A stretch of 64,000 nt of DNA from Clostridia bacterium (GCA_017399965.1 JAFQAP010000033.1:1-64000), one strand, 5' to 3'. Shown: positions 33,814 through 44,183, counted from the first letter of the stretch. Notes: generated by a model not told the origin, from the letters alone. Made by a program: numbers and translations.

Positions 33814-35671
33814 TGTTTTTCCTTTGGGCAAGCCATACTAGCAAAACCGAAATATCCGCAGGCGATATGCCTGAAATTCGGGAAGCCTGACCGACAGAAG
33901 CGGGACGGAGTGTGTTAAGCTTTTGCGCCGCTTCAAGACGTATTCCTTTAATGGTGGAATAATCCGCATCCGCAGGGAGCGCCTTGTCCTCCAATTTGCT
34001 TACACGTTTAACCTCGTCAAGCTCTTTTTTGATATAGCCTTCGTATTTAATTTCTGTTTCCGCTCTGCGGGCAACCTCACGTTTTACAACACGTCCGTCA
34101 AGGGCGCAGATATCCGCGTGGGTTATGGCGGGACGCTTTATCAGCTCGGCTTTACGCATACCGCCCTCGCTTTCACCGTAGCCCCTCTCGGTAAGGAGCT
34201 GTGTAAGCGCATCCGTTTTGGGTACGGAATTTGTACGCAGATGGTTTATCTCCTCCTCTACTTCCTTGTAAAGAGAAAGGTACCGTGCGTACTTTTCGTC
34301 GGAAATAAGTCCTGCGTATCTGCCGTATTCAATAAGTCTTTGCTTTGCGTTGTCCTGCCTTAAAAGCAGACGGTATTCGCTTCGGGATGTCATCATACGG
34401 TAGGGCTCGTTTGTGCCCTTGGTAACCAGATCGTCTATAAGTGTGCCGATATATCCTTCGCTTCGCTTAAGCACTATCTGCTCTCTGCCCTGAACCGCCA
34501 ACGCTGCGTTGATGCCTGCCATAATTCCCTGCGCCGCCGCTTCCTCGTAACCCGAGGATCCGTTAAACTGACCTGCGCCGTAAAGACCTTTTAGATTTTT
34601 AAACTCCAAAGTGGGGTGTAATTGAGTAGGGTCTGCACAATCGTACTCGATAGCGTATGCGGTGCGCATAAAAACGGCGTTTTCAAGTCCTTTTATAGAA
34701 TGAACTATCTGCTTTTGCACTTCCTCGGGCAGGGATGAGGAAAGCCCCTGCAGGTACATTTCCTTGGTGTGCTCGCCCATAGGCTCTACGAATATCTGGT
34801 GTCTCTCTTTATCGGAAAACCGCACTACCTTGTCCTCAATAGAGGGGCAGTATCTGGGGCCCGTGCCCTTTATCACACCCGAAAAAAGAGGGGAACGGTG
34901 CAGGTTTTCTCTTATAATACGGTGGGTTTCGGAGTTGGTGTAGGTAATATAACATTCCCGCTTGTTTACGCCTGAACGCTCATCGGAAAACCGTGTGGCA
35001 AATTCATCCCCAAGTTGCTTTTCCATTTTTTCGTAATCCAGAGAATCTGCGTGTACTCTGGGGGGCGTTCCCGTTTTGAAGCGGGTAAGCTTTATTCCGT
35101 TTTCTTCCAGCGTTTTGGAAAGCTTGTCTGCGGATATTGTGTTATCCGGGCCCGAGGAATATGCGTGCTCGCCCGCAATGATCTTTCCTTTAAGGGAAGT
35201 TCCCGTGGCAATTATAACCTTTTTTGCGGGGAAGTGCCCTCCGAATGCGGTGTCCACGCCCGTAATACAGCCGTCCTCGGCGGTAATTCCCGTAACCTCC
35301 GCTTGAATAAGGGTAAGGTTAGGTGTGCTTTCCACAACTTCCGTCATATAGTTTCTGTATGCAACTCTGTCTGCCTGCAGTCTTAATGAATGTACCGCAG
35401 GTCCTTTGCTGGAATTAAGCATTCTGCTTTGAAGCATAGCGTGGTCGGCGGCTTTTCCCATTTCGCCGCCCAAAGCGTCCACCTCGTAAACCAGATGTCC
35501 TTTTCCCGTTCCTCCGATAGAGGGATTACAGGGCATATTTCCCACCAGATCAAGGGTGAGAGTGAACAGCGCCGTCTTCAAGCCCATTCGTGCGGATGCA
35601 AGAGCCGCCTCAATACCTGCGTGCCCTGCGCCCACCACGATTATATCATAATTTTCCGCTGTATAATTCAT
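33797..35671 (-). CDS. mnmG: tRNA uridine-5-carboxymethylaminomethyl modification enzyme MnmG
   Basis: The 624-residue protein has the FAD dinucleotide motif VVGAGHAGIEAA and the family signatures GNMPCNPSIGGTGKGHLVYE, RFKTGTPPRVH and YGAGQFNGSSGYEEAAAQG. The C-terminal helical tail contacts tRNA and MnmE. With MnmE it installs the cmnm5 group on U34 of tRNAs ending in NNA/NNG codon families, including the tRNA-Gln(TTG) type present in this window. Confidence 0.97.
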   Translation of the reverse strand: MNYTAENYDIIVVGAGHAGIEAALASARMGLKTALFTLTLDLVGNMPCNPSIGGTGKGHLVYEVDALGGEMGKAADHAMLQSRMLNSSKGPAVHSLRLQADRVAYRNYMTEVVESTPNLTLIQAEVTGITAEDGCITGVDTAFGGHFPAKKVIIATGTSLKGKIIAGEHAYSSGPDNTISADKLSKTLEENGIKLTRFKTGTPPRVHADSLDYEKMEKQLGDEFATRFSDERSGVNKRECYITYTNSETHRIIRENLHRSPLFSGVIKGTGPRYCPSIEDKVVRFSDKERHQIFVEPMGEHTKEMYLQGLSSSLPEEVQKQIVHSIKGLENAVFMRTAYAIEYDCADPTQLHPTLEFKNLKGLYGAGQFNGSSGYEEAAAQGIMAGINAALAVQGREQIVLKRSEGYIGTLIDDLVTKGTNEPYRMMTSRSEYRLLLRQDNAKQRLIEYGRYAGLISDEKYARYLSLYKEVEEEINHLRTNSVPKTDALTQLLTERGYGESEGGMRKAELIKRPAITHADICALDGRVVKREVARRAETEIKYEGYIKKELDEVKRVSKLEDKALPADADYSTIKGIRLEAAQKLNTLRPASVGQASRISGISPADISVLLVWLAQRKNNEKHN

Positions 35672-35673
35672 GT

Positions 35674-37020
35674 TTATTTACCTACGCAAAAATGTGAAAA
35701 AATTTCATTTACAATTTCCAGTGCGGCGGTTCTGCCGTCAATTTCGCCCAGAGCGGATACGGCACGTTCAATACATTCGCCCGCAATATCTTGGGTAAAT
35801 CCGTCCAGAGCGGTTATGGCATCTTCGATATTTTCAAGTGCGCGCTCAATAGCGGAGTACTGTCTTGCGGAAACTACAATGTCCTGCGTGTCCGCTTCGG
35901 AAGCTCCCGCAAAGGAAAGTATTTTATTCTGTAATTCCTCAAATCCCTCGCCCGTCGCCGCAGACATATATACTGCGTTTTCAAAGGGGGCAGAGGTGCT
36001 ATTCCCTTTATCGCATTTATTCATTACCGCAATAACACGGTCTTCTTTTCCTTTAAGCAATGAAACCAGCTCGTTATCCTCCTCGGCGAGAGGGGAAGAA
36101 CTGTCAAACACCGCGATAATAAGGGCGGATCTTTCTATTTCCTTTATACTTCTTTTAATTCCCGCGGCTTCAACGGTTTCTTCGCTTTCTCTTATTCCCG
36201 CCGTGTCCGCAAGGTTGAGCAGTACGTCTCCCACTTTTACCTGCTCGGTAATAACGTCCCGGGTAGTGCCCGCAATATCCGTTACAATGGCTCTGTCCGT
36301 GCCGCACAAAAGGTTCATCAGGGTGGATTTACCCGTGTTGGGCTTGCCTGCAATAACGGTGGGGATGCCTTCGGATATAGCCTTGCCGAACTTGTGTGTT
36401 CCCGCAAGGGAAACAAGCTCGGTTTTCACCTTGTTAAGTCGCAAGAGCATTTCGGGAACGGACATATCCGTCATATCCTCATCGGGATAATCAATATACG
36501 CATACACTGTTGCGGCGGTCAGGATAAGCTCGTTGCAAAGTGCGTTTATTTTTTCGCTCATCTTGCCGTCAAGCTGGCGGATACTTACGTGAAGATATCT
36601 TTCGCTGTGTGCATCGATAAGTCCTCCCACCGCCTCCGCTTGAGAAAGGGTTATCTTGCCGTTTATATATGCTCTTTTTGTAAATTCTCCCGCGCCGGCA
36701 GGTACAGCACCTGCCGCAAAGCAGGCTTTAAGCAGTTTTTCCTGTACCAGGCTTCCGCCGTGGCAGCATAATTCCGCTGTATCCTCACCCGTAAATGAAC
36801 GGGGAGCAATAAACACGGTTGCCATACCGTCGTCAAAATTTCCGTCTTTATCGTAAAAATATCCGTGCACGGCTTTGCCCGCTCCGTATTCGGTAATATC
36901 CTTTCCGGAAGCAGGGGAAAAAACCTTGCGGCATATCTGCAAGGCGTCCTCACCGGATATTCGTATGAGTGCAACTCCCCCTTTTCCTCTGGGGGTGGAA
37001 ATTGCCGCTACGGTGCTCAT
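35674..37020 (-). CDS. mnmE: tRNA modification GTPase MnmE
   Basis: The 448-residue protein has an N-terminal tetrahydrofolate-binding domain (STPRGKGGVALIRISG), an inserted G domain with GKPNTGKST (P-loop) and DTAG-type switch text (LADTAGIRES), MNKCD, and the C-terminal CVGK that matches the catalytic C-x-G-K. Its start overlaps trmL by 4 bp (ATGA), and 2 bp separate it from mnmG. Confidence 0.97.
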   Translation of the reverse strand: MSTVAAISTPRGKGGVALIRISGEDALQICRKVFSPASGKDITEYGAGKAVHGYFYDKDGNFDDGMATVFIAPRSFTGEDTAELCCHGGSLVQEKLLKACFAAGAVPAGAGEFTKRAYINGKITLSQAEAVGGLIDAHSERYLHVSIRQLDGKMSEKINALCNELILTAATVYAYIDYPDEDMTDMSVPEMLLRLNKVKTELVSLAGTHKFGKAISEGIPTVIAGKPNTGKSTLMNLLCGTDRAIVTDIAGTTRDVITEQVKVGDVLLNLADTAGIRESEETVEAAGIKRSIKEIERSALIIAVFDSSSPLAEEDNELVSLLKGKEDRVIAVMNKCDKGNSTSAPFENAVYMSAATGEGFEELQNKILSFAGASEADTQDIVVSARQYSAIERALENIEDAITALDGFTQDIAGECIERAVSALGEIDGRTAALEIVNEIFSHFCVGK

Positions 37021-37505
37021 TTGAATAAATCTCCCTCGGTTTTAAAACCTTCAAAATCTCTTTGTCTCAACGCTTCGTAAACCGCAATGGCTGCGGCGTT
37101 TGAAAGATTAAGACTGCGTATCTCGTCCAGCATGGGGATTCTTACACAGCTTTCTCTGTGCTGTTTAAGAAGCTCTTCGGGCAGTCCCTTTGTCTCCTTG
37201 CCGAAGATAAGGTATATTTTGCCCTCTTTATACGAAACGTCGGTATACTTCTTTTCCGCTTTGGTAGTGAAAAAGAAATATTCACCCTCGTTTGCTTTAA
37301 AAAATTCATCTATGTTTTTGTAATATCTTACGTCAAGATACTTCCAGTAATCCAGTCCTGCCCGCTTTAACGTGCGGTCGCTTATCTCAAAGCCGAAGGG
37401 TTCTATAAGGTGAAGCGTAGCCCCCGTTGCCGCGCAGGTACGGGAAATGTTGCCTGTGTTCTGAGGTATCTCGGGCTCCAAAAGCACTATATTTATGTCG
37501 TTCAA
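37017..37505 (-). CDS. trmL: tRNA (cytidine/uridine-34-2'-O)-methyltransferase TrmL
   Basis: The 162-residue SPOUT methyltransferase has NDINIVLLEPEIPQNTGNIS, LHLIEPFGFEI, KYLDVRYY, LIFGKETKGLPE and RSLNLSNAAAIAVYEALRQ, the knot signature. It modifies the ribose of the wobble base. The start is TTG behind AGAGG. It heads an operon of wobble-modification genes. Confidence 0.93.
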   Translation of the reverse strand: MNDINIVLLEPEIPQNTGNISRTCAATGATLHLIEPFGFEISDRTLKRAGLDYWKYLDVRYYKNIDEFFKANEGEYFFFTTKAEKKYTDVSYKEGKIYLIFGKETKGLPEELLKQHRESCVRIPMLDEIRSLNLSNAAAIAVYEALRQRDFEGFKTEGDLFK

Positions 37506-37532
37506 CGGTAAAACCTCTTTTCTATCCTACGT

Positions 37533-37561
37533 AGTATATAACATTTTTATTAAATATGCAA
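37533..37561 (-). promoter_or_regulatory. Promoter of the trmL-mnmE-mnmG-rsmG operon
   Basis: On the minus strand TTGCAT (37561-37556), 17-bp spacer, TATACT (37538-37533), 27 bp before the TTG start. Confidence 0.65.
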
Positions 37562-37646
37562 TTATTTTTACAAAAAGGTATGTATTTTTCTGTTTTTTTG
37601 ATGTATAATAGGCTGAATAAGAATGTAATTGGAGGATTTTACCCAT

Positions 37647-40388
37647 ATGTCTTTTCTTTCATCCCTATTTCCGTCCTACAGCGCACGCCAGATAAAGAAA
37701 ATAAGCGTTATTGCAGATAAAATAGATGCTCTTGCAGACAGATATTCCGCAATGAGCGACCAAGAGCTTAAATCCCAAACGGATATTTTCCGCGCCCGTC
37801 TTGCAAAAGGGGAAACTACAGATGATATTTTGCCCGAAGCCTTTGCGGTAGTGCGTGAAGTGGCAGACCGTGTTTTGGGCAAGCGACCCTTCCGCGTACA
37901 GCTTCTTGCGGGTATAGTTTTGCATCAGGGCAGAATTGCGGAAATGAAGACGGGTGAAGGTAAGACCCTTATGGCGACTCTCCCCGCATATCTTAACGCT
38001 CTCGAGGGAAAGGGCGTTCACGTTGTTACCGTAAACGATTACCTTGCCAAGCGTGACAGCGAATGGAACGGAAATATTTTCCGCTTTCTCGGACTCACCG
38101 TAGGACTTATAGTAAACGGACTGACTCCCGCCCAGCGTAAGGAAGCATATGCCTGCGATATAACCTACGGCACCAACAACGAGCTTGGCTTTGATTATCT
38201 CCGTGATAATATGGTGGTATACAAGAGAAATCAGGTTCAAAGAGGCCACAATTTCGCTATCGTGGACGAGGTTGACTCTATACTTATCGACGAAGCACGT
38301 ACACCTCTCATTATTTCCGGCGCAGGGGAAAAGAGCTCGGATATGTACGAAAAGGCAGACAGATTCGTCCGCCGTCTTAAATGCCTGCGTATAAAGGAAA
38401 ACGATTCCAAAAAGTCCGATGAGGACCTGGAAGAGGATTATATCGTTGACGAAAAGGCGCGTAATGCGGTGCTTACGGGCAACGGTATAAGAAAAGCAGA
38501 GGAATACTTCGGTATATCCAATTTCGGTGATTACGAAAACACGGATCTTGTTCACTATATAAACAACGCTATCCGCGCACACGGCGTTATGCAGTGCGAC
38601 GTTGACTATATCGTGCGGGACGGTGAAGTGCTTATTATAGACTCCTTTACGGGACGTATTATGCCCGGCAGACGTTATTCCAACGGCTTGCATCAGGCAA
38701 TAGAAGCCAAGGAAGGCGTAACCGTGGAAAAGGAGAATATGACCCAGGCTACCATCACCTTCCAGAACTACTTCAGAATGTATAACAAGCTTTCCGGTAT
38801 GACGGGTACCGCCATAACCGAGGAAGAGGAATTCAGAGGGATATACAGCCTTGACGTTGTGGAGATACCTACCAACCGTCCTATGATACGTAAGGACCAT
38901 AACGACGTAATGTATACCACCTTAAACGGCAAATACCGTGCCATTATTCAGCAGGTGCTGGAATGTAATAAAAAGGGACAGCCCGTGCTTGTGGGTACCG
39001 CTTCTATCGAAAAAAGTGAATTTTTGTCAAAAATTCTTGCCAAAAACGGTATAAAGCACAACGTGCTCAACGCCAAAAATCACGAAAAGGAAGCGGAGAT
39101 CATAGCCCAGGCAGGAAAGTTCGGTGCCGTTACCATTGCCACCAATATGGCGGGCAGAGGTACGGATATTATGCTGGGCGGTAACTCCGAATATCTTGCA
39201 AAGTCGCAGATGCGTACAGAAGGATTTACCGAAGAGCAGATATTTGAATCTACCGAATTCGGAGCAACGGAGGACGAAAGCATCCTTGCCGCCCGTGCCC
39301 GCTTTAAGGAGATCGAGGCGGAAAAGCGTATCGTTACCGACGAAGAAAAGCTCCGCGTGCTGGAAGCGGGAGGATTGTTTATTCTGGGCACGGAGCGTCA
39401 CGAAAGCCGCCGTATAGATAACCAGCTCCGCGGACGTTCCGGCAGACAGGGCGACCCCGGTGAAAGCCGTTTCTTCCTCTCTATGCAGGATGATCTTATG
39501 CGTTTGTTCGGCGGCGACAGAATTCAGGCTATTGCCGCAAATATACCCGATGATCAGCCTATAGACCTTAAGATACTTTCCAATAGCGTAGAAACTGCCC
39601 AAAAGCGTCTTGAGGGCAACAACTACGAGCGTCGTAAAAACGTGCTTCAGTACGATGACGTTATGAACCGCCAGCGTGAGCTTATTTACAAACAGCGTAA
39701 CGATGTGCTTGAAAACAAGGATCTTAAAAACACTATCTGGAAGATGGTGGAGGAATACGTTTACGGCGGCGTGGACCAATTCACCTCTGCCGACGATGCA
39801 AGCGAATGGAATTTGGACGGATTGCGTGCTCACTTTATGGGCGTGCTCTGCTCTGATGCCGATTTCCGCTACACCGAGGAAGAGCTGAAGAATCTTAAAA
39901 AAGATGCTCTTTCCGATCTTCTTATGGAACGTGCGGAAAAGAGATACGAAATGCAGGAGCAGATATTCACTCCCGAAGTATTCCGTGAAATAGAGCGCAG
40001 AGAGCTTCTTTTGCGTGTTGACAGAAACTGGGTAGTTCATATAGATGCTATGGACGATCTTATTTCCAGCGTAGGACTTAACGCATATGCCCAGAGAGAT
40101 CCCGTTACCCAGTATAAGATTCAGGGCAGCGATATGTTTGATGAAATGATCGCTACCATCCGCGAAGAGACCGTGAGAGGGGTGCTTACCGTTGCTCCCA
40201 GAAGAGTAGTGGAGCGCAAGCAGGTGCTTGTGGACGGCACCGCGGGACTTAAGGGCGACAAGACTGTAAACCGTACCGTTAAAAAGGCGCCTGAAAAAGC
40301 CGGCCCCAACGATCCCTGCCCCTGCGGAAGCGGCAAAAAATATAAAAAGTGCTGCGGTTCTCCGGCAAACGCACAACAGGGTGAGTAA
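37647..40388 (+). CDS. secA: Preprotein translocase ATPase SecA
   Basis: The 913-residue SecA has a Walker A region EMKTGEGKTLMATLPAYL, DEVDSILIDEARTPLIISG, the preprotein cross-linking domain, the second nucleotide-binding domain (TNMAGRGTDIMLGG, GRSGRQGDPGESRF) and the helical scaffold. A C-terminal zinc tail CPCGSGKKYKKCC follows. It drives export through SecYEG, relevant for the many lipoproteins here. The ATG at 37647 has GGAGG 11 bp upstream. A -10-like TATAAT lies near 37604 without a clear -35. Confidence 0.98.
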   Translation: MSFLSSLFPSYSARQIKKISVIADKIDALADRYSAMSDQELKSQTDIFRARLAKGETTDDILPEAFAVVREVADRVLGKRPFRVQLLAGIVLHQGRIAEMKTGEGKTLMATLPAYLNALEGKGVHVVTVNDYLAKRDSEWNGNIFRFLGLTVGLIVNGLTPAQRKEAYACDITYGTNNELGFDYLRDNMVVYKRNQVQRGHNFAIVDEVDSILIDEARTPLIISGAGEKSSDMYEKADRFVRRLKCLRIKENDSKKSDEDLEEDYIVDEKARNAVLTGNGIRKAEEYFGISNFGDYENTDLVHYINNAIRAHGVMQCDVDYIVRDGEVLIIDSFTGRIMPGRRYSNGLHQAIEAKEGVTVEKENMTQATITFQNYFRMYNKLSGMTGTAITEEEEFRGIYSLDVVEIPTNRPMIRKDHNDVMYTTLNGKYRAIIQQVLECNKKGQPVLVGTASIEKSEFLSKILAKNGIKHNVLNAKNHEKEAEIIAQAGKFGAVTIATNMAGRGTDIMLGGNSEYLAKSQMRTEGFTEEQIFESTEFGATEDESILAARARFKEIEAEKRIVTDEEKLRVLEAGGLFILGTERHESRRIDNQLRGRSGRQGDPGESRFFLSMQDDLMRLFGGDRIQAIAANIPDDQPIDLKILSNSVETAQKRLEGNNYERRKNVLQYDDVMNRQRELIYKQRNDVLENKDLKNTIWKMVEEYVYGGVDQFTSADDASEWNLDGLRAHFMGVLCSDADFRYTEEELKNLKKDALSDLLMERAEKRYEMQEQIFTPEVFREIERRELLLRVDRNWVVHIDAMDDLISSVGLNAYAQRDPVTQYKIQGSDMFDEMIATIREETVRGVLTVAPRRVVERKQVLVDGTAGLKGDKTVNRTVKKAPEKAGPNDPCPCGSGKKYKKCCGSPANAQQGE

Positions 40389-40390
40389 CC

Positions 40391-40930
40391 ATGGGATTCG
40401 GATTGATTCTAGTAGGCGTCGCCCTGCTTATAGGAGTCGAGGCAGGCTTCGGAGTTATGGGCTACCTGCTTATCTTCGCCGGATGCAGAAGGCTTTCCCG
40501 TATACACGATGATTTTAATATATGCGCCGTGCTTGCGTTACTTAACGTGCCCTATTCATTTGTGTCCGCCTTAACGCTTTTCAAGGTTTTGCCTCAGGGG
40601 AATATTGTTGTAAACTGTCTTAACGTTATGCATTTTGTATTTTCTGCGGCAATGTTTTGGTATTTTTGTGTCCGTATAAGAGCTATCGCCCTTTCGGGAG
40701 AAGACGAAAAATTAGCCTCCTCCGCTTTGCGCAACGCTCTTATGTCGGTTATGTATTATCTGTGGACCTTTTTGGTGCTCATATTACCCTTTATGAGGAA
40801 TACGGTTATGGTAGGTATACTTGCTCTGTTCAAATACCTGCTTATCGCCTGCGGAATACTTTTTTTACTTTCCTGCGGCGCAAAAATAACCACTCCATCC
40901 CAAATGGCGAAGGAGAACAGAGAGATTTAA
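40391..40930 (+). CDS. Unrecognised membrane protein, about five TM segments
   Basis: The 179-residue protein has hydrophobic stretches around residues 3-30, 45-65, 75-97, 112-132 and 140-162, and a short polar tail. It starts 2 bp after secA. It may be related to the next gene: both have a GC-x-x-L segment followed by polar text near the N-terminus. No known domain seen. Confidence 0.6.
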   Translation: MGFGLILVGVALLIGVEAGFGVMGYLLIFAGCRRLSRIHDDFNICAVLALLNVPYSFVSALTLFKVLPQGNIVVNCLNVMHFVFSAAMFWYFCVRIRAIALSGEDEKLASSALRNALMSVMYYLWTFLVLILPFMRNTVMVGILALFKYLLIACGILFLLSCGAKITTPSQMAKENREI

Positions 40931-40943
40931 AAGGAGCAACTCA

Positions 40944-42254
40944 ATGGCAAAAAACAAGTCTTTACCGTTTTTCTTTTCGCCCCTTGCGGCAGCGGGAATA
41001 ATTTTTCTTGCAAACCCTGTGTTCGGCGTAGTGGATATCCTGCCGGATGTTTTTGGCTGTTTGTGTCTGTGGCTGGCGCTTACCGAGCTTTCTTATACCG
41101 AAAGCAGAATAGACACCGCCCGCAGCCGCCTGCTTTTGCTTGCCGCCATAGAGGGAATAAAGCTTGTTTTGACGCCCACTCTGTATAAAAGCGCGGTATC
41201 TTCGGATACCTTGGCGGCATCCGCATTTTTCGGCGTTATAGAGGGACTTCTTTTAATACTTGCTTTTTCAAGCTTTTACGAAGGGCTTGCGTACGCCGTT
41301 TCCCGCAAAGGAGATGGAGAAAGCCTTAAAATGTTTGACGGGGCAAAAGCGCTTTGCTTTGTTTTCGTGGTACTCCGTGTGTTAATGAATATAATTCCCG
41401 AATGTGCCGCCCTTTTTGAGCTGGCAGCTCATACGGATATAACTAATGCGGAATTGTATTACAGTATCGCGGGGCTTAAAAACTATTTCCACCTGCTTAA
41501 CGCGCTCATTGTTACAATAGCGGGGGTATGGTGGGGAATAAGCCTTAACGGCATATTCAGAAAACTGCGCAGAGATGCGGTTTTTACAGAGTCACTTGCC
41601 GTTTCCTACGGGGACGGATACTCTCGAAACCTGCGGGCAAAGACAGCGTATTGGATCAAAAATTCCGCACGTATAGTTATGCTCGCGTTGGTATTTTTCT
41701 TTAATTTTGATTTCGGCTACCGCAGTATGCTTCCAAACTTTGTGGCTACCGCACTTTTGCTTTTGGGCGTTGCCGCTTTGGGAATTCCGCTTAAAAAGGG
41801 GCTGCACAAAAAGTTTTCCCTGCCCGTGGTATTATACGCCTTTGCCGTACAGATCGGCGCATACGTGTACCGGGCTTTAAACGTGGACCTTACCATTGAA
41901 TTCTTTACACAGCTTGTGTGGACAGATGTGGTAATATGCGGCGTTATCGGGCTGGCGGAATTTGTATCATTTATACTTATTGCAAAAATGTGCGAAAAAA
42001 TATTTAACGAATACGTTTTGGAAATTTGCGGGGAACACAACGCAAAGCTTATGTATTCCGTTAAAATTGCCGTATATGCTTCGGGCTTTATCTATTGGGT
42101 AAGCTACACTCTGCCGCTCTTGAGAGGATATCTTGTTTTACCCCAGATCGTTGCACTTATCGCCATAGGCGCCATTATTAACGCAAACGCAAACTTTGTT
42201 CGCGGCTGCGTGGAAAATCCGGAGGAGAAAGTAAATCTATGTGCGGATTTATAG
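40944..42254 (+). CDS. Unrecognised polytopic membrane protein
   Basis: This 436-residue protein has roughly ten hydrophobic segments and an N-terminal GVVDILPDVFGCLCLWLALT motif. It has no transporter or enzyme signature that I recognise. Its 3' end overlaps the asnB start by 16 bp, so translation of the two is likely coupled. The neighbours secA and asnB give no clear functional hint. Confidence 0.62.
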   Translation: MAKNKSLPFFFSPLAAAGIIFLANPVFGVVDILPDVFGCLCLWLALTELSYTESRIDTARSRLLLLAAIEGIKLVLTPTLYKSAVSSDTLAASAFFGVIEGLLLILAFSSFYEGLAYAVSRKGDGESLKMFDGAKALCFVFVVLRVLMNIIPECAALFELAAHTDITNAELYYSIAGLKNYFHLLNALIVTIAGVWWGISLNGIFRKLRRDAVFTESLAVSYGDGYSRNLRAKTAYWIKNSARIVMLALVFFFNFDFGYRSMLPNFVATALLLLGVAALGIPLKKGLHKKFSLPVVLYAFAVQIGAYVYRALNVDLTIEFFTQLVWTDVVICGVIGLAEFVSFILIAKMCEKIFNEYVLEICGEHNAKLMYSVKIAVYASGFIYWVSYTLPLLRGYLVLPQIVALIAIGAIINANANFVRGCVENPEEKVNLCADL

Positions 42255-44125
42255 GAATGTTAAATAACAAAGGTATTACCGAAAGGGATATAGCGGATAC
42301 AAAGGCAATGTCCCACGTAATACGCCACAGAGGACCCGATCTTGATAAAGGATATACGGGGGATAAGGTGTGTTTTGGCTTCCGCCGTCTTTCCATCATA
42401 GATTTGGAGGGAGGCACCCAGCCCTACGTTTCTCCCGACGGACGCTATTCCTGCGTTTACAACGGTGAGGTATATAATTATCTTGAATTAAGAGACGGGC
42501 TTTTGGAAAAAGGGGAAACCTTTGAATCCAATTCGGAAATAGAGGTAATGGTCCGTCTGTACTCTATTTACGGAGAAAGCTTTATTTCCCGTCTGCGGGG
42601 TATGTTCGCATTTCTTATATACGATAAAGAAACGGGCACGCTTATGGCAGGCAGAGATCCTTTCGGCATAAAGCCTCTTTATTACCGTATAGAAAAAGAA
42701 AGAATCGTTTTCGCCAGCGAAATGAAGGCGTTTTTCGCAGACAGCGAATACGAAGGCTTTTCTGTGGATAATACCCTTTTACAGCATTATTTTTCCTTCC
42801 AGTTCGTGCCCGAGCCGGACACGGTGGGCGGAGATATAAAGAGCGTACCAAAGGGTTCTTATATGCTTGTTAAGGGGGACACCCGTGAAACCTTCTCTTA
42901 TTGGAAGCCGGTGTTCACACCCGACCGCACCGGTACTTACGATTCCCGCAAAAAAGCTCTCCGCCAAGCGGTGGAAACCTCTGTGCAGTATCATATGCTG
43001 GCAGATGTCCCTGTGGGAAGCTTTCTTTCTTCGGGCGTAGACTCCGCAATTATAACTGCAGTTGCATCCAAGCTGCAACCGGGTATAAAGGCGTTTACCG
43101 TAGGATTCGATGTTAAGGGATTTTCCGAAATAGAGGATGCCTGCGGAATTTCCGCCCATCTGGATATTGACCATATAACCCTCCGCGCAACGGCAGAAGA
43201 TTTTAAAAGAGCCTTTGAAAAGACTATATATCATCTTGATTCTCCCGTGGCAGACCCTTCCGTTGTGGCGATATATCTTATATCCGAGGAAGCTTCAAAG
43301 CACGTAAAGACCATTCTTTCGGGCGAGGGAAGCGATGAACTGTTCGGCGGCTACCGTCAGTATGCCACCGCCGCTCCCAGCGCAAGAATGAACTCGCTTC
43401 CCGGGTTTATTAAGAGCTTTCTTTTGTTTTTGGCAAATATGATGCCCGACGGAATGAAGGGCAAGGGATATATCACCCGCGGCTGTGTTCCTATCGAAAA
43501 GCGTTTTGTGGGCGGTTCCTTTATATTTACCGAACAGCAAAAATCAAAGTTTTTACGCACCTTTGATAAAGACGTGCACTTTACCCAGCGCACCGCTCCT
43601 ATCTTTGAATCCGCTGCAGGCTACACGCCGCTGCAAAAGATGCAGCATTGCGACCTTAACTGCTGGCTCCCTTCGGATATTCTCGTTAAGGGGGACAGGC
43701 TTTCCATGGCTCACTCCCTTGAAGCGAGAGTTCCTTTTTTGGATAAAGAGGTGTTCAAGGCGGCGCAGTGCTTGCTGGATGGCGATAAGATATCCCACGG
43801 TACTACCAAGTATATTTTGCGTGATACATTCTCCGATCTCCTTAACAGCGAAACGGTGGTCCGTCCCAAGAAGGGATATCCCGTTCCCGTCCGTGTATGG
43901 CTTAAGGACGAGCTGTTTGATTGGGCAAAGGATATACTTGTAAACAACCCTGCGCCTCAGTTTATAGACGAGCAGTATATTATCAGCCTGCTTGAAAAGC
44001 ACGCCGCAGGTAAGGGAGATTACTACCGTCAGATCTGGGCGGTTATCGCCTTTATGACGTGGTACAGACTTTACGTTACAGAAGCGGACAAGACCCGTGA
44101 AAAGATAATTAACGGCATCTTTTAA
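42239..44125 (+). CDS. asnB: Glutamine-hydrolysing asparagine synthase AsnB
   Basis: The 628-residue protein begins MCGFIGML, so Cys2 is the class-II glutaminase nucleophile after Met removal. RHRGPD and SCVYNGEVYNY follow, then the synthetase domain with the PP-loop SFLSSGVDSAIITA and LSGEGSDELFGGYRQY. It makes asparagine from aspartate, glutamine and ATP. The length is typical. The genome thus has both ammonia-dependent (AsnA) and glutamine-dependent routes. Confidence 0.95.
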   Translation: MCGFIGMLNNKGITERDIADTKAMSHVIRHRGPDLDKGYTGDKVCFGFRRLSIIDLEGGTQPYVSPDGRYSCVYNGEVYNYLELRDGLLEKGETFESNSEIEVMVRLYSIYGESFISRLRGMFAFLIYDKETGTLMAGRDPFGIKPLYYRIEKERIVFASEMKAFFADSEYEGFSVDNTLLQHYFSFQFVPEPDTVGGDIKSVPKGSYMLVKGDTRETFSYWKPVFTPDRTGTYDSRKKALRQAVETSVQYHMLADVPVGSFLSSGVDSAIITAVASKLQPGIKAFTVGFDVKGFSEIEDACGISAHLDIDHITLRATAEDFKRAFEKTIYHLDSPVADPSVVAIYLISEEASKHVKTILSGEGSDELFGGYRQYATAAPSARMNSLPGFIKSFLLFLANMMPDGMKGKGYITRGCVPIEKRFVGGSFIFTEQQKSKFLRTFDKDVHFTQRTAPIFESAAGYTPLQKMQHCDLNCWLPSDILVKGDRLSMAHSLEARVPFLDKEVFKAAQCLLDGDKISHGTTKYILRDTFSDLLNSETVVRPKKGYPVPVRVWLKDELFDWAKDILVNNPAPQFIDEQYIISLLEKHAAGKGDYYRQIWAVIAFMTWYRLYVTEADKTREKIINGIF

Positions 44126-44142
44126 AAAGCATAAGTAAAAAT

Positions 44143-44182
44143 AACGGCTTTTTCCTTAAAAACAAGGGAAAGGCCGTTTTTT
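44143..44182 (+). terminator. Intrinsic terminator after asnB
   Basis: AACGGCTTTTTCCTT pairs with AAGGGAAAGGCCGTT (one bulge), followed by TTTTTT. Confidence 0.8.
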
Positions 44183-44183
44183 A

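Noticed and set aside
37665..40376. Two 410-450 codon minus-strand frames
   Set aside because: They are shadows of secA; the plus-strand protein is complete and conserved.
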